Shown here: piece by piece, positions 6,311 through 13,455 of the stretch
Layout of the letters: every line of letters starts with the position of its first letter
Numbering within the stretch: position 1 is the first letter of the stretch
Assembly (NCBI GenBank): GCA_938008555.1
Contig: CALLKE010000266.1
Location: 1-13,529 of the forward strand
From: an uncultured Pedobacter sp.
GTDB lineage: Bacteria > Bacteroidota > Bacteroidia > Sphingobacteriales > Sphingobacteriaceae
Direction of reading: 5' to 3'
Length of the DNA: 13,529 nucleotides
Program-made: the position numbers and the translations under genes
Notes under the pieces: model-generated
Told to the model about the DNA's origin: nothing
Databases searched by the model: none
Seen by the model: only the letters and a program-made list of their open reading frames with translations

Positions 6311-7557
6311 TATTTCACCGCTTCAATCTTCCAACCACCTTGGGCACTGCCCGTATTGCGCTTGGATACAACTGGTTCAATTATGCCGCCACGTTTACGC
6401 ACAGTCTCAACTGCTTCAGGCAGATACCCTGAAGTCATAGTGGTGGTGGTTGCATTGATTTTGTCCATCAATGTGGGCCAGATAGCCCTGAATTCCTTTT
6501 CGGAGAAGTTACCATTTGCAAGCAGTTCGAGGTTCGCATTCTCGGTTTCTGAGAGTGTCTGCGACAAACCGGCTTGGTTGCGAAGCATTGCGTTGGCAAA
6601 GCCTTTAACTTTGGCGCGGTTCACCACCCCTTCTTTTGGCAATAAAACGCCGGGCAGCTTGGCTGCGTAGCCGATGCCAGGAATAGGTTTCTTGTCGTAT
6701 GCATCAAGCATCTCTTGAACCGCACGTGCAGTTTGAATCATGGGCGCTACAGTCTTAGCTTGCTTGCTAAGATCAGTAACTTGCTTGTCAAGCTTATCCG
6801 CGTTGCGCTCAGCAGCACGCTCCTGGCGCGCTGCATTAGCATCGCCATGCGATCCAGCACGCGCCGCAGCCATGATGTTAGCCACATCCACCTTGGTTTG
6901 AAGCGCCAGCAGCTTAAGCGCCTTCTCAGATTCAAGCTGTTGCTTCTTGAACTCAAGTTGTTGGGCTTGGGTGTACTTAGCATCCTCGCTTCTTTGTCGT
7001 GCCAATTCGGCTTGTTGCGCCAATTGTGTAACAAGTTGATCCCGCCGTGCTTGCTGCGTGTCTTCACGCGTGGTTTCTTCCGCCACACCTTTGTTCCACA
7101 TCTCAGCTTCTTTGGCAATCAGAGGATTAGCCATGCCGGCCATCGCGGCCTTCAGCCTATCACCCACCGGCACCGGCTTAAATGGTGTCCCAGGTGTTCC
7201 AGCTTGGCCTTCTGGACTTTCCATGACGTAGTTAGGTGCCATGCCCGGTGTAGCGGGGGTGGACTGCGGGAGGGAACTGCGCCATTGATTGGCGTGTTGT
7301 TGCATGGCTTGTAGGCCTGCGTTTTCCTGTCGGTCTGCCACCCCACTTTGATAACCTGCAATGCCCTGTGCTAGAGGTTTGATGAGGTAGTCCAAAGCGT
7401 TTGGTGCGATATACCGCCCGCCCACCATCTGGCTTTGTGGGTCTTGCAGTTTATCAGCATTAGCACGTAGGTACTCGGCAAGTTTGCGCTGCCGCGTAGC
7501 AACAGCAGTTTGGGCGCTGAAGTCCGGAACTACATTAGGATCAAATAACTCAGCCAT
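6310..7557 (-). CDS. Putative internal virion / ejection protein with coiled coil, 415 aa
   Basis: Start ATG at 7557 follows TTAGGAGCAATC, a strong Shine-Dalgarno. The stop overlaps the next start by one base. The N-terminus (LFDPNVVPDFSAQ) leads into a helical region, then a Pro-rich linker (about 97-130). A long Gln/Lys/Glu/Ala-rich segment (about 145-270) is probably coiled coil. The C-terminal domain contains KPIPGIGYAAKLPG, then NRAKVKGFANAMLRNQAGLS, and ENANLELLANGNFSEKEF. That C-terminal pattern, with a G-LS-TE motif, recurs in ejection-type proteins of podophages. With its neighbours it forms a three-gene set equivalent in position to T7 gp14-gp16 or P22 gp7/gp16/gp20, though direct homology cannot be judged by eye. 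Confidence 0.65.
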   Translation of the reverse strand: MAELFDPNVVPDFSAQTAVATRQRKLAEYLRANADKLQDPQSQMVGGRYIAPNALDYLIKPLAQGIAGYQSGVADRQENAGLQAMQQHANQWRSSLPQSTPATPGMAPNYVMESPEGQAGTPGTPFKPVPVGDRLKAAMAGMANPLIAKEAEMWNKGVAEETTREDTQQARRDQLVTQLAQQAELARQRSEDAKYTQAQQLEFKKQQLESEKALKLLALQTKVDVANIMAAARAGSHGDANAARQERAAERNADKLDKQVTDLSKQAKTVAPMIQTARAVQEMLDAYDKKPIPGIGYAAKLPGVLLPKEGVVNRAKVKGFANAMLRNQAGLSQTLSETENANLELLANGNFSEKEFRAIWPTLMDKINATTTTMTSGYLPEAVETVRKRGGIIEPVVSKRNTGSAQGGWKIEAVK

Positions 7558-7571
7558 GATTGCTCCTAATC

Positions 7572-8426
7572 TTACTTACTACCGGAAAGCCCGCCCAACA
7601 TGCCGCCCAATGAACTACCAAGCGCTGCACCCGCAGGACCCGCCATACCACCAAGCACAGCTCCCCCAAGCTTGAGGACACTGTTCCATGGGTTGCTGGC
7701 GTTCTTTGCATTAGCTGCATCCAGCGCTGCTTGGTATTGTTGTTGGCCGGCTTGCCCGTAGTCGGCACCAGGCATGAAACTAGGCATTTGTAGCTGGCCG
7801 GAGACTAATCCGCCGTACTGCTTGAGTTCATCCATGGGCATCTGGCGCAAAGCAATCGCTTCGTTCATTTGCTGATTGCGGGAGGAATTCGCCTGCGTGT
7901 TGCCCGCAAGACCACGATTGAAGATGTCGCCATAGGCACTAGTTGCTTTGTCCGTTGCCTCCCAGCCGCGTCGTGCTTTTGCATCTTCAAGCATGCGCAT
8001 GGCGTTCATCCACGCAGGGCTGTTCATTGGAATGCCGCGCTGCTTTAGTTGCGACTCCATGCGGGACTGCTCTTGCTGCATCTGAGGTTGCATCAAGTTC
8101 AAGTAGTCGTCTTTGACTTGCTGCACCGCACCGAAACCAGGGTCAAGCTGGTTTGGATTCATCTGCTGCATGCCACTGGTGTCAATGGGGACGGACATGC
8201 TGTTCTGCGCTTGACCCAGCAGCCCGCTGTAGATGCCACGCTGCTGGTCAAGACGAGCTTGATCTGCAGGGTTCAAGGTCTGCGTTTGAACAGGATTACC
8301 CGCAGCATCTTTTGTCCAAGTGCTGGTACCAAGCGCAGTGCTCTGCGTTGGATGATTCTGCTGCGCAGTCTTCTCAGCCAGTGCCGTGTAATCAGGCGCG
8401 GCAGGCGTTGCGGCTTTCTTTCCCAT
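7572..8426 (-). CDS. Putative internal virion / tail-associated protein, 284 aa
   Basis: Start ATG at 8426 is chosen because AAGGAG lies 8 nt upstream, although this overlaps the end of the preceding gene by 35 nt. The protein is Gln/Met/Asn-rich. It has a central helical part (YLNLMQPQMQQEQSRMESQL, then KQRGIPMNSPAWMNAMRMLE) and ends in a Gly/Ala-rich hydrophobic tail (about 250-281: LGGAVLGGMAGPAGAAL and more). That composition is typical of the small ejection protein of podophages and of proteins that insert into membranes. A gap of 14 nt separates it from the next gene. No catalytic motif is seen. It could instead be a minor tail protein. Confidence 0.6.
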   Translation of the reverse strand: MGKKAATPAAPDYTALAEKTAQQNHPTQSTALGTSTWTKDAAGNPVQTQTLNPADQARLDQQRGIYSGLLGQAQNSMSVPIDTSGMQQMNPNQLDPGFGAVQQVKDDYLNLMQPQMQQEQSRMESQLKQRGIPMNSPAWMNAMRMLEDAKARRGWEATDKATSAYGDIFNRGLAGNTQANSSRNQQMNEAIALRQMPMDELKQYGGLVSGQLQMPSFMPGADYGQAGQQQYQAALDAANAKNASNPWNSVLKLGGAVLGGMAGPAGAALGSSLGGMLGGLSGSK

Positions 8427-8835
8427 AGCGGGCTCCTTGAACGAGATACTTGCAATCTTTCTTCCGCATTGCTAGCAAGACTAGGCCCCCTTGTGGGTGC
8501 GCATCTTGCATAACATGCTCAACCTTAAACCCAATATGCTTACCAAGCCGCAAAGACTTAGTATTTACTTCAGGCACCAACCCATAAATTACATTGACAC
8601 CAGCTACATTGAAGGCGTAGTCGAACGTAGCCCATAGCAGGTCTCTTGTCAACCAATTGCCATAGCCTGCCACATGCATCTGTACGCTAGCTTCATCCCA
8701 ATCATCCAGTCCAACAACACCAATTAGTGCCGCCCCACTGCGGTTACCAATGCAGCGCATATTGGGGGAGCACGACCGTTCCAGGCGCGTACACAACCAA
8801 TCCTGCAGCCGTTGTTGATGATCTGTGACTATCAC
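8392..8835 (-). CDS. GNAT-family N-acetyltransferase-like protein, 147 aa
   Basis: A GTG start at 8835 is preferred. It overlaps the upstream stop as GTGA and has GGGTGGA just before it. The in-frame ATG at 8877 would overlap the previous gene by 46 nt without a good ribosome site. Family evidence: GLDDWDEASVQMHVAG (beta strands), NWLTRDLLWATFDYAFNVAG (helix), VNVIYGLVPEVNTKSLRLGK followed by HIGF. The last segment is the classic GNAT ending, N-x-x-S-x-x-L-x-x-x-x-GF. The usual R/Q-x-x-G-x-G/A acetyl-CoA loop is poorly conserved here, so activity is uncertain. The gene sits between the nozzle and ejection genes. A virion-protein or host-target acetylation role is possible but only inferred. 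The substrate is unknown. Confidence 0.75.
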   Translation of the reverse strand: MIVTDHQQRLQDWLCTRLERSCSPNMRCIGNRSGAALIGVVGLDDWDEASVQMHVAGYGNWLTRDLLWATFDYAFNVAGVNVIYGLVPEVNTKSLRLGKHIGFKVEHVMQDAHPQGGLVLLAMRKKDCKYLVQGARYGKESRNACRA

Positions 8836-10538
8836 AGCAGTCCACCCACTTTGTAACTGTAGTCTGTCGAAACCCAAAGAATCTTTGACTTACTCGCCAT
8901 TGACATCCGTAGCGATGCTGCAACACCAAGTCCCTGTGCCTGAATCCAACGCCTGTCTGGCACAACGCCACTAGACCAAAGCGCACCGTCCCACAGTGCT
9001 GAGGCATTGTCCCAAAGATCAAAGTTTGGTTGCCCGAATCCTGCGCTAGGTATCCGAAGCCTACGCACTATGAAGTCGTACTCAACAACTGCACCAAAGT
9101 TTATTTGCTCAACAACCAAGAATCCAGGCCTGTACATACCCACTTGCTTCTGCACAGCGGGGGAGCCGAGATAACTATATGCCTGCTGCACTTGGGTCTG
9201 CACCTCTTTGCCATTAAGGTCGTCGAGGTCTACTTCATCGCGCCAGCCAGTCCAGGCTTTGTACACACGTCCATCCGCTGTGCCAAAGTACGGTGCGTTT
9301 TCAAATGTGGCCCAGTGCGTAGCAGGAATACCTGTAAATGCAGTCCATGGCACCGTGTTTACCACGAGATTAGCAGCAAGTTGACGCTGCGCAAGACTAC
9401 CGTAGCCAGAAGTGGTATCATTCAGCACGACCGTGCTAGCCGTGGTCTTTGGCGGCATGTTCACCAAAAATAAATTTGACGTTGGGTGGTAGAACACCTG
9501 CCATGCAAACAGTCCAGGCTCAAATGTTACCGCTTCTGCAATTATGGGCTGAACTTTGTCAGAGCTAACAGCGTTTACCGCGCTATTAACTTTGGTAGAA
9601 ACAAGCAATCCGGCCATGGACACCAGGCCACGCTGTGTAAGCAGAATGAGGTCCCCGCCTACTTTGACAAATCCCTTATTCGGGGTGCCAACTGGGCGAC
9701 CGACGGTGTACACACCAACAAGTGACCATGAAGCTATGTCTGTAGGATCAGTGCCGCCGTAGACAACCGCTTGTCCTTCAGTAGACACTACTACAAGGTG
9801 GTCTTCCGCGCCGTTACCATCATCAATGGTCCATGTGGTCATGAACCAGATACCACCGCCTAGCGTGAACTGCGGGCCGAAATCAAATGGCTCCCATTGC
9901 CCGTACACGGCATCGACGGGCAGATACCAACCTACCGAAGACTTACTGTCAGTGGCCCACATCCGCCCCTGATGTGCAGTCATCTGGTTTGTGTTGTCGC
10001 CGGGGCCGTCATACCAGGTGTAGTCCACAGGTGGTTCCGGCGCAGGGCCTGCTGCAACAAGAATTTTATGGAAGCCAGTGGCATTGTACACCACAGCTGG
10101 CGTGTTTTCACCACAGGCAAAGAATAGATGCGCACCAGCATCATTAACTATTTGCAGAGTACATGGCTCCGCATCACCAATGCCATGGTACGCAGCAGTG
10201 GGTGGCGGATCAAGCGGATCAGCCCGCGTAGTAATGTCGAAGATGGCCCCGTCGTGCCCGCCTGGATTGTCTATCGACCCTACGGTAAAGAGCTTTGTTT
10301 CGCCTGATGGGCTACTCCAAGTGGCAAGCATGCCCGAACCATTTGGAATATCTTTTGCCCACGCAATACTACCAGGCCTAACCGAAAGTCCATAGGGCTC
10401 GGGCCACCAGTTGTTGAGTACAATAGCATCTGTTTCCGGCATGTTTGCCAAAGCGTCACGCGCGTTTAGTCCCCCCGTAGGTGCCGGGACAGTAGCAACT
10501 TTATTTACTGCTGCACGAGGGGGTGCGACGAATGGCAT
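8832..10538 (-). CDS. Tail nozzle / packaged-DNA stabilisation-type protein, 568 aa
   Basis: The start ATG at 10538 shares its A with the previous stop (TAATG). The N-terminal signature, APTGGLNARDALANMPETDA followed by IVLNNWWPEPYGLSVRPGS, is typical of podovirus proteins that form the tail tube or nozzle and stabilise packaged DNA (P22 gp10-like, functionally comparable to T7 gp12). The remainder has WD-like beta-repeat character: LFTVGS, GAIFDIT, LVVVSTEGQAVVYGG and GRVYKA recur at intervals and suggest a beta-propeller. The C-terminus (QGLGVAASLRMSMASKSKIL) is also commonly seen in this group. It would assemble below the adaptor encoded immediately upstream, closing the head and forming the channel for ejection. 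It has no TM segment or signal. Confidence 0.8.
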   Translation of the reverse strand: MPFVAPPRAAVNKVATVPAPTGGLNARDALANMPETDAIVLNNWWPEPYGLSVRPGSIAWAKDIPNGSGMLATWSSPSGETKLFTVGSIDNPGGHDGAIFDITTRADPLDPPPTAAYHGIGDAEPCTLQIVNDAGAHLFFACGENTPAVVYNATGFHKILVAAGPAPEPPVDYTWYDGPGDNTNQMTAHQGRMWATDSKSSVGWYLPVDAVYGQWEPFDFGPQFTLGGGIWFMTTWTIDDGNGAEDHLVVVSTEGQAVVYGGTDPTDIASWSLVGVYTVGRPVGTPNKGFVKVGGDLILLTQRGLVSMAGLLVSTKVNSAVNAVSSDKVQPIIAEAVTFEPGLFAWQVFYHPTSNLFLVNMPPKTTASTVVLNDTTSGYGSLAQRQLAANLVVNTVPWTAFTGIPATHWATFENAPYFGTADGRVYKAWTGWRDEVDLDDLNGKEVQTQVQQAYSYLGSPAVQKQVGMYRPGFLVVEQINFGAVVEYDFIVRRLRIPSAGFGQPNFDLWDNASALWDGALWSSGVVPDRRWIQAQGLGVAASLRMSMASKSKILWVSTDYSYKVGGLL

Positions 10539-11275
10539 TATGGTTGCCCCACATTCCAGGAACCATCAGGAACAGACCAGGGACCAAGATACTGGCTCAA
10601 CGGTCTTGGCGAAAGGTTGAGAATCGGTGCACCAGTATCTTTACCAGTCAACGAGTTGAAAATGCGCATGAACTCAGCTTGGACATTGGTCGTGTCAAAG
10701 CCCTTGAGTTCATAGAACTTCATCTTGATGAACTTGGAAATAAGCCATGGATCGTACTGTACAATGTCCGCATCCTTCGTGACCATATCCACAGTGACAT
10801 CATTGGTACCGATGACCCAGTTACGAGTCATGTACTCTTGGGCAATCGTGTATTGACTTGGCGATGAATCCGTAGACGGTACCGGCCACAATTTGAACAG
10901 GTTGTCAACAATGCGATAGCGCAGACGGGGAGCTGTGGCTAGCAACCCGCCCTTAAGCCAGGCCCATTCTTGCGCAGACTTCGGTCCAAGCAGCGGCCAG
11001 TGGTCTGTGCGGTCCCATTGAGTTTGGTCAATGGCGTAGCTCCAATCAGGCGGCAACTGGTACTCGCCCTTGTCGATTACAGTGTCGAAGACCCATTCCT
11101 TATGGAACTGCTCCCAGGGGTAGTAGAGCATCAACTCATTACCCGCGGAATTGAGCAGCGACAGAAGCTGAATGGTCTGCACATCCGTCGCCCCAGCAAG
11201 CGTGGGTGACGTATTCAAACCAAGTTCACCGGCTACTTGGTTTAGTATCTGCAGACCAGTCCAGTATCTTGACAT
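10538..11275 (-). CDS. Head-tail adaptor protein (P22 gp4 / T7 gp11-type), 245 aa
   Basis: Start ATG at 11275 is preceded by TTAAGGAGTTACC, a near-perfect Shine-Dalgarno that includes the stop codon of the upstream gene. The N-terminal helices (QILNQVAGELGL, then TIQLLSLLNSAGNELMLYYP, W-QFHKEW) followed by a beta segment (GEYQLPPDWSYAIDQTQWDR) are the usual layout of podovirus adaptors that bind the portal and gate the DNA channel. YRIVDNLFKLWPVP is also characteristic. It is followed by the nozzle gene with a one-base overlap, the expected order in podophages. P22 gp4 also carries a lytic domain; no catalytic lysozyme motif can be seen here. Assignment rests on pattern and gene order. Confidence 0.75.
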   Translation of the reverse strand: MSRYWTGLQILNQVAGELGLNTSPTLAGATDVQTIQLLSLLNSAGNELMLYYPWEQFHKEWVFDTVIDKGEYQLPPDWSYAIDQTQWDRTDHWPLLGPKSAQEWAWLKGGLLATAPRLRYRIVDNLFKLWPVPSTDSSPSQYTIAQEYMTRNWVIGTNDVTVDMVTKDADIVQYDPWLISKFIKMKFYELKGFDTTNVQAEFMRIFNSLTGKDTGAPILNLSPRPLSQYLGPWSVPDGSWNVGQP

Positions 11276-11284
11276 GGTAACTCC

Positions 11285-11857
11285 TTAAGCCTTCGTAGGC
11301 GCTTTCTTGTGCGCAGCGGCCAACTGGGCCACAGCTGCTTCGAGTTCTGCAATCTTGGCATCGCGGCTCTCAAGCTCAGACTGTAGCTTCAGAAGGGGGG
11401 CATTGCCAGCCGCAGCTTCAAGGAATGCTGCAGCACGTTGCTTGAGCCCTTGGAAGCCCATGAAGACATGCGCGCTTGAATCCGGCAAGTTTGCCAGCTG
11501 CTCCACAGTATGGACGTTCATAGCGCGCAGGTCCGCAACTTGAGCGAGCGACAGCCACGTAACTTCCGAAAGCGGCGTGCCACTACCGATCTGGTCGGCT
11601 TTGGCTTTGAACTGAGCCCATTGCTTGGGGAACCGAGACTGGTAGCTGTAGTCAGCTTTGGCGACTACAGAGTCGCGCTGCCCTGGGATGATGATCTTCA
11701 CAAGATCGACTTCATCATGCACTGGGCGACCAGCTTCAAGGCTTTTTGCCTCGTTAAGCTCAGTGGCTTTGTAGAAGACGACAAACAACTTGCTGTCGCC
11801 CTCATGCTCACGCGATTGCTCGAAATCCATTGCGTTGTGTTCAAAGGTGGGGGTCAT
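11285..11857 (-). CDS. Phage structural-cluster protein with helix-hairpin-like motif and C-terminal coiled coil, 190 aa
   Basis: The ATG at 11857 has only a weak upstream purine run (GAAAGAAG). M10 is an alternative but has none. Three parts are visible. An N-terminal beta-rich part (KLFVVFYKAT, DLVKIIIPGQRDSVVAKA). A middle segment, RFPKQWAQF then GSGTPLSEVTWLSLAQVADL and RAMNVHTVEQLANLPDSS, which follows a GTPL-E---L---QV-EL---NV-TVEQLA pattern known in phage structural gene clusters and resembles a helix-hairpin-helix. A C-terminal charged coiled coil (about 155-183) with a Lys-rich end. It lies just upstream of the adaptor (9 nt gap). A scaffold-like or head-completion role is plausible but not shown; no name is justified. 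Confidence 0.7.
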   Translation of the reverse strand: MTPTFEHNAMDFEQSREHEGDSKLFVVFYKATELNEAKSLEAGRPVHDEVDLVKIIIPGQRDSVVAKADYSYQSRFPKQWAQFKAKADQIGSGTPLSEVTWLSLAQVADLRAMNVHTVEQLANLPDSSAHVFMGFQGLKQRAAAFLEAAAGNAPLLKLQSELESRDAKIAELEAAVAQLAAAHKKAPTKA

Positions 11858-11899
11858 GGTGCTTCTTTCAAGGTTAGCAACTTACGCTGCGGTGGTGGG

Positions 11900-12091
11900 T
11901 TATTTCGGTTGTGGGCGCAGACCTACTAGCGCCGCCCATTTGCCATCTGGGCACACATCGGGGCCAGCGGGCGTATAAGTACCCATGAGGTACTTCTCGC
12001 AGAAAGGCTTGAGGTTCCCGCTCAGCGCGGCACCTGCGTCGATGATGGCTCCTGCGAACAGGGCGACAATAATGCTGACGATGGTTTCCAT
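11900..12091 (-). CDS. Small single-TM protein, 63 aa, end of lysis cassette
   Basis: Start ATG at 12091 is supported by AAGGAACCATAATGG, nearly identical to the initiation region of the gene starting at 12685. Residues about 4-24 (IVSIIVALFAGAIIDAGAAL) form a TM helix or uncleaved signal anchor. The rest is polar with two cysteines, C31 and C47, which could form a disulphide if the C-terminus is periplasmic. The family is not recognised. Its position directly after the holin candidate suggests an accessory lysis role, such as an antiholin or small spanin component, but no lipobox or other spanin hallmark is present. Confidence 0.6.
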   Translation of the reverse strand: METIVSIIVALFAGAIIDAGAALSGNLKPFCEKYLMGTYTPAGPDVCPDGKWAALVGLRPQPK

Positions 12092-12125
12092 TATGGTTCC
12101 TTCTTGGTGGGTTGCGAAATCGCCT

Positions 12126-12452
12126 TCAGTTGCTCGGGTGTGTTTGCGTCGAGGTCACGGCTGGCTCCAGTGCGGGGAACCCGTCGGGTGGCAGCTTTGG
12201 AGGAAGTCCCACCTTGTCACTGGTGACGAAGGTGCTGAACAGGCCCACAAGCACAGCGATGCCAGTGGCAAGAGTAGCCGCGTCAGTCTCAGTGATGGGA
12301 AGGTCATAACCAAACCCCTTCGCAACACGGCACCCGGTCAGGATGAGAGCGGTGAGCGCCAGGACCAGGGCGCTTCGGTTCTTCCACAGGGCGGGCTCAC
12401 TGACAGCCGCGCCCTTGCGGAACAGGTCGAGGAAGTCAATGAGCTTGCCCAC
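12126..12452 (-). CDS. Two-TM membrane protein, holin candidate, 108 aa
   Basis: GTG at 12452 is chosen as start. It lies 2 nt after the upstream stop with AAGAAGGG at good distance. Extending to the ATG at 12530 would overlap the upstream gene by 76 nt and add an Arg-rich stretch unlike a protein. TM1 is residues about 28-44 (SALVLALTALILTGC), TM2 about 58-77 (DAATLATGIAVLVGLFSTFV), followed by TSDKVGLPPK and a Pro-rich polar tail. The TM2-TSDKVGLP pattern recurs in phage membrane proteins next to endolysins. A role in membrane permeabilisation is inferred from topology, size and position after the endolysin. LTGC at 38-41 fits a lipobox but sits unusually far from the N-terminus. Confidence 0.7.
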   Translation of the reverse strand: MGKLIDFLDLFRKGAAVSEPALWKNRSALVLALTALILTGCRVAKGFGYDLPITETDAATLATGIAVLVGLFSTFVTSDKVGLPPKLPPDGFPALEPAVTSTQTHPSN

Positions 12453-12454
12453 GA

Positions 12455-12685
12455 TCAACCCTTCTTGAACACGCCGGTGGCGTTGAACAGGTTGACCAGC
12501 ACGCCGATCACGCCGCTGATCTGCGGCCACAGCTTGCTGATGCTGCCGTCGATGACTTCGAGCATGGCGCGGACAGCCGACAGCTTCTGCTCCCCCATGC
12601 CGGAGCCGGGGATGGCGTCCTCGATGGCCTTGAGAGCGGCGATGATGGAGGGGATCAGTTGGAGGATGATGACGATGTTTCCCAT
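12455..12685 (-). CDS. Small hydrophobic protein of lysis cassette, 76 aa
   Basis: Start ATG at 12685 has AAGGA 6 nt upstream. The protein has an amphipathic/hydrophobic N-terminus (GNIVIILQLIPSIIAALKAI), a Gly-Met-rich turn, a charged helix (EQKLSAVRAMLEVIDGS) and a hydrophobic C-terminal helix (ISGVIGVLVNLFNATGVF). It ends in KKG. This layout is frequent in small phage proteins beside GH108 or other endolysins, often labelled only as hypothetical. It may be a pinholin-like, antiholin or structural protein. The 13-nt gap from the endolysin and the 2-nt gap to the two-TM protein put it squarely in the lysis operon. Confidence 0.7.
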   Translation of the reverse strand: MGNIVIILQLIPSIIAALKAIEDAIPGSGMGEQKLSAVRAMLEVIDGSISKLWPQISGVIGVLVNLFNATGVFKKG

Positions 12686-12698
12686 GATGGTTCCTTGG

Positions 12699-13175
12699 TT
12701 ACTTACCTACAGATTGAAGGTTGGACGCGATCCGCCGCGCCCACCCCTTCCCGAAAACGTCCCATGTGGACAGCCTTGTCATGAAGTCCAGCCGGTGCCC
12801 GTTGTACCTTGCCCGGATTGCGCTGGTGTCATTCTCACGGTTGATCGAGGCCAGCGTCAAGGGTCCGACCACCCCATCGTCCGCGACACCGACTGCCCGT
12901 TGCAGCCACCGGATCGCCTGACCGATGCCGCTGTTCACAGCGCCGTCGAACAGGTCGAACGCGAGGTCGGGGTGCAGCTTGTCGCACTGCGCCCGGTCCC
13001 AGAAGTCCCGCCTGTAGATGGTCTTGGCATCCGCGAGGGTCAGGGAGTGAATATCCAGATGCGGGTAGCTGCGCTTGGAGATGCCGAACTTCGTCTCACC
13101 ACCGGGGTCGTGGGGATTGAAGATGTACCCGCCTTCGTGGTTGATCAGCTTGTCGAATGCTTGGTCGAAGGTCAC
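12699..13175 (-). CDS. Endolysin, glycoside hydrolase family 108 (N-acetylmuramidase), 158 aa
   Basis: It hydrolyses peptidoglycan to release progeny. The GTG start at 13175 overlaps the previous stop (GTGA), with AAGGTGG upstream. The GH108 domain covers residues 1-85: INHEGGY with the probable catalytic Glu14, DPGGETKFGIS at 23-33, and DLFDGAVNSG at 74-83. Residues about 87-155 match the predicted peptidoglycan-binding domain that follows GH108 in this family (WLQRAVGVADDGVVGPLTL, then GKGWARRI at 142-149). The length is typical for the two-domain family. There is no signal peptide or N-terminal TM (so not a SAR endolysin), and export should depend on a holin; candidates lie directly downstream. 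All key motifs look intact, so it is probably active. GC content is clearly higher than in the gene before it. Confidence 0.92.
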   Translation of the reverse strand: MTFDQAFDKLINHEGGYIFNPHDPGGETKFGISKRSYPHLDIHSLTLADAKTIYRRDFWDRAQCDKLHPDLAFDLFDGAVNSGIGQAIRWLQRAVGVADDGVVGPLTLASINRENDTSAIRARYNGHRLDFMTRLSTWDVFGKGWARRIASNLQSVGK

Positions 13176-13414
13176 TTGTCCACCTTGTTATCCAGCAGCG
13201 TGAAAATACGATTAAAGTTGTCGCGAATTTCTTTCGTCAAGTCGCCAATCAGATCACGCGCCTCATGCTTGGGGAGGTATGTTTGAGGTAAGTCCTCGCG
13301 TAGCTTGGCAAGGTCTTTTTCAAGGTCACGCACCGCGACCCATAACACTCGGGCAAGCCAACCGAACACACTAAATGCGATGCCCGCGATCATGTTAATA
13401 GTTTCTTGATTCAT
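13172..13414 (-). CDS. Small N-terminal-TM, coiled-coil protein ahead of the endolysin, 80 aa
   Basis: The preferred start is ATG at 13414 because AAGAGGG lies 5 nt upstream and the protein then begins MNQETINMIAGIAFSVFGWL, an N-terminal TM helix (about 5-27). The ATG at 13459 adds 15 polar residues and has a weaker ribosome site, but it does overlap the upstream stop as ATGA, so it cannot be excluded. After the TM comes a charged coiled coil (RDLEKDLAKLREDL; then about 53-80, EIRDNFNRIFTLLDNKVDK). Proteins with this layout are common next to phage endolysins and are sometimes called holin-associated or Rz-like; the exact role is unknown. The stop overlaps the endolysin GTG. The coding DNA is much less GC-rich than the endolysin. 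Confidence 0.75.
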   Translation of the reverse strand: MNQETINMIAGIAFSVFGWLARVLWVAVRDLEKDLAKLREDLPQTYLPKHEARDLIGDLTKEIRDNFNRIFTLLDNKVDK

Positions 13415-13418
13415 TGTG

Positions 13419-13425
13419 CCCTCTT
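13419..13425 (-). promoter_or_regulatory. Shine-Dalgarno deciding the internal start of the TM/coiled-coil gene
   Basis: AAGAGGG on the minus strand, 4-5 nt before the ATG at 13414. It is a better match than the sequence before the upstream in-frame ATG at 13459, and it places the TM helix at the very N-terminus. Confidence 0.55.
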
Positions 13426-13455
13426 GCGCTGCTGATAGCGTCTGATCCATGGGTT

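Noticed and set aside
11284..11300. Small hairpin GCCT-ACGA-AGGC at the end of the 190-aa gene
   Set aside because: Only four base pairs and no T-run; it leads straight into the Shine-Dalgarno of the adaptor gene, so termination is unlikely.
11985..13286. 433-codon plus-strand open frame
   Set aside because: It lies antisense to the endolysin and the small lysis genes, crosses several of their boundaries, has low-complexity composition, and is a by-product of GC-rich codons on the other strand.
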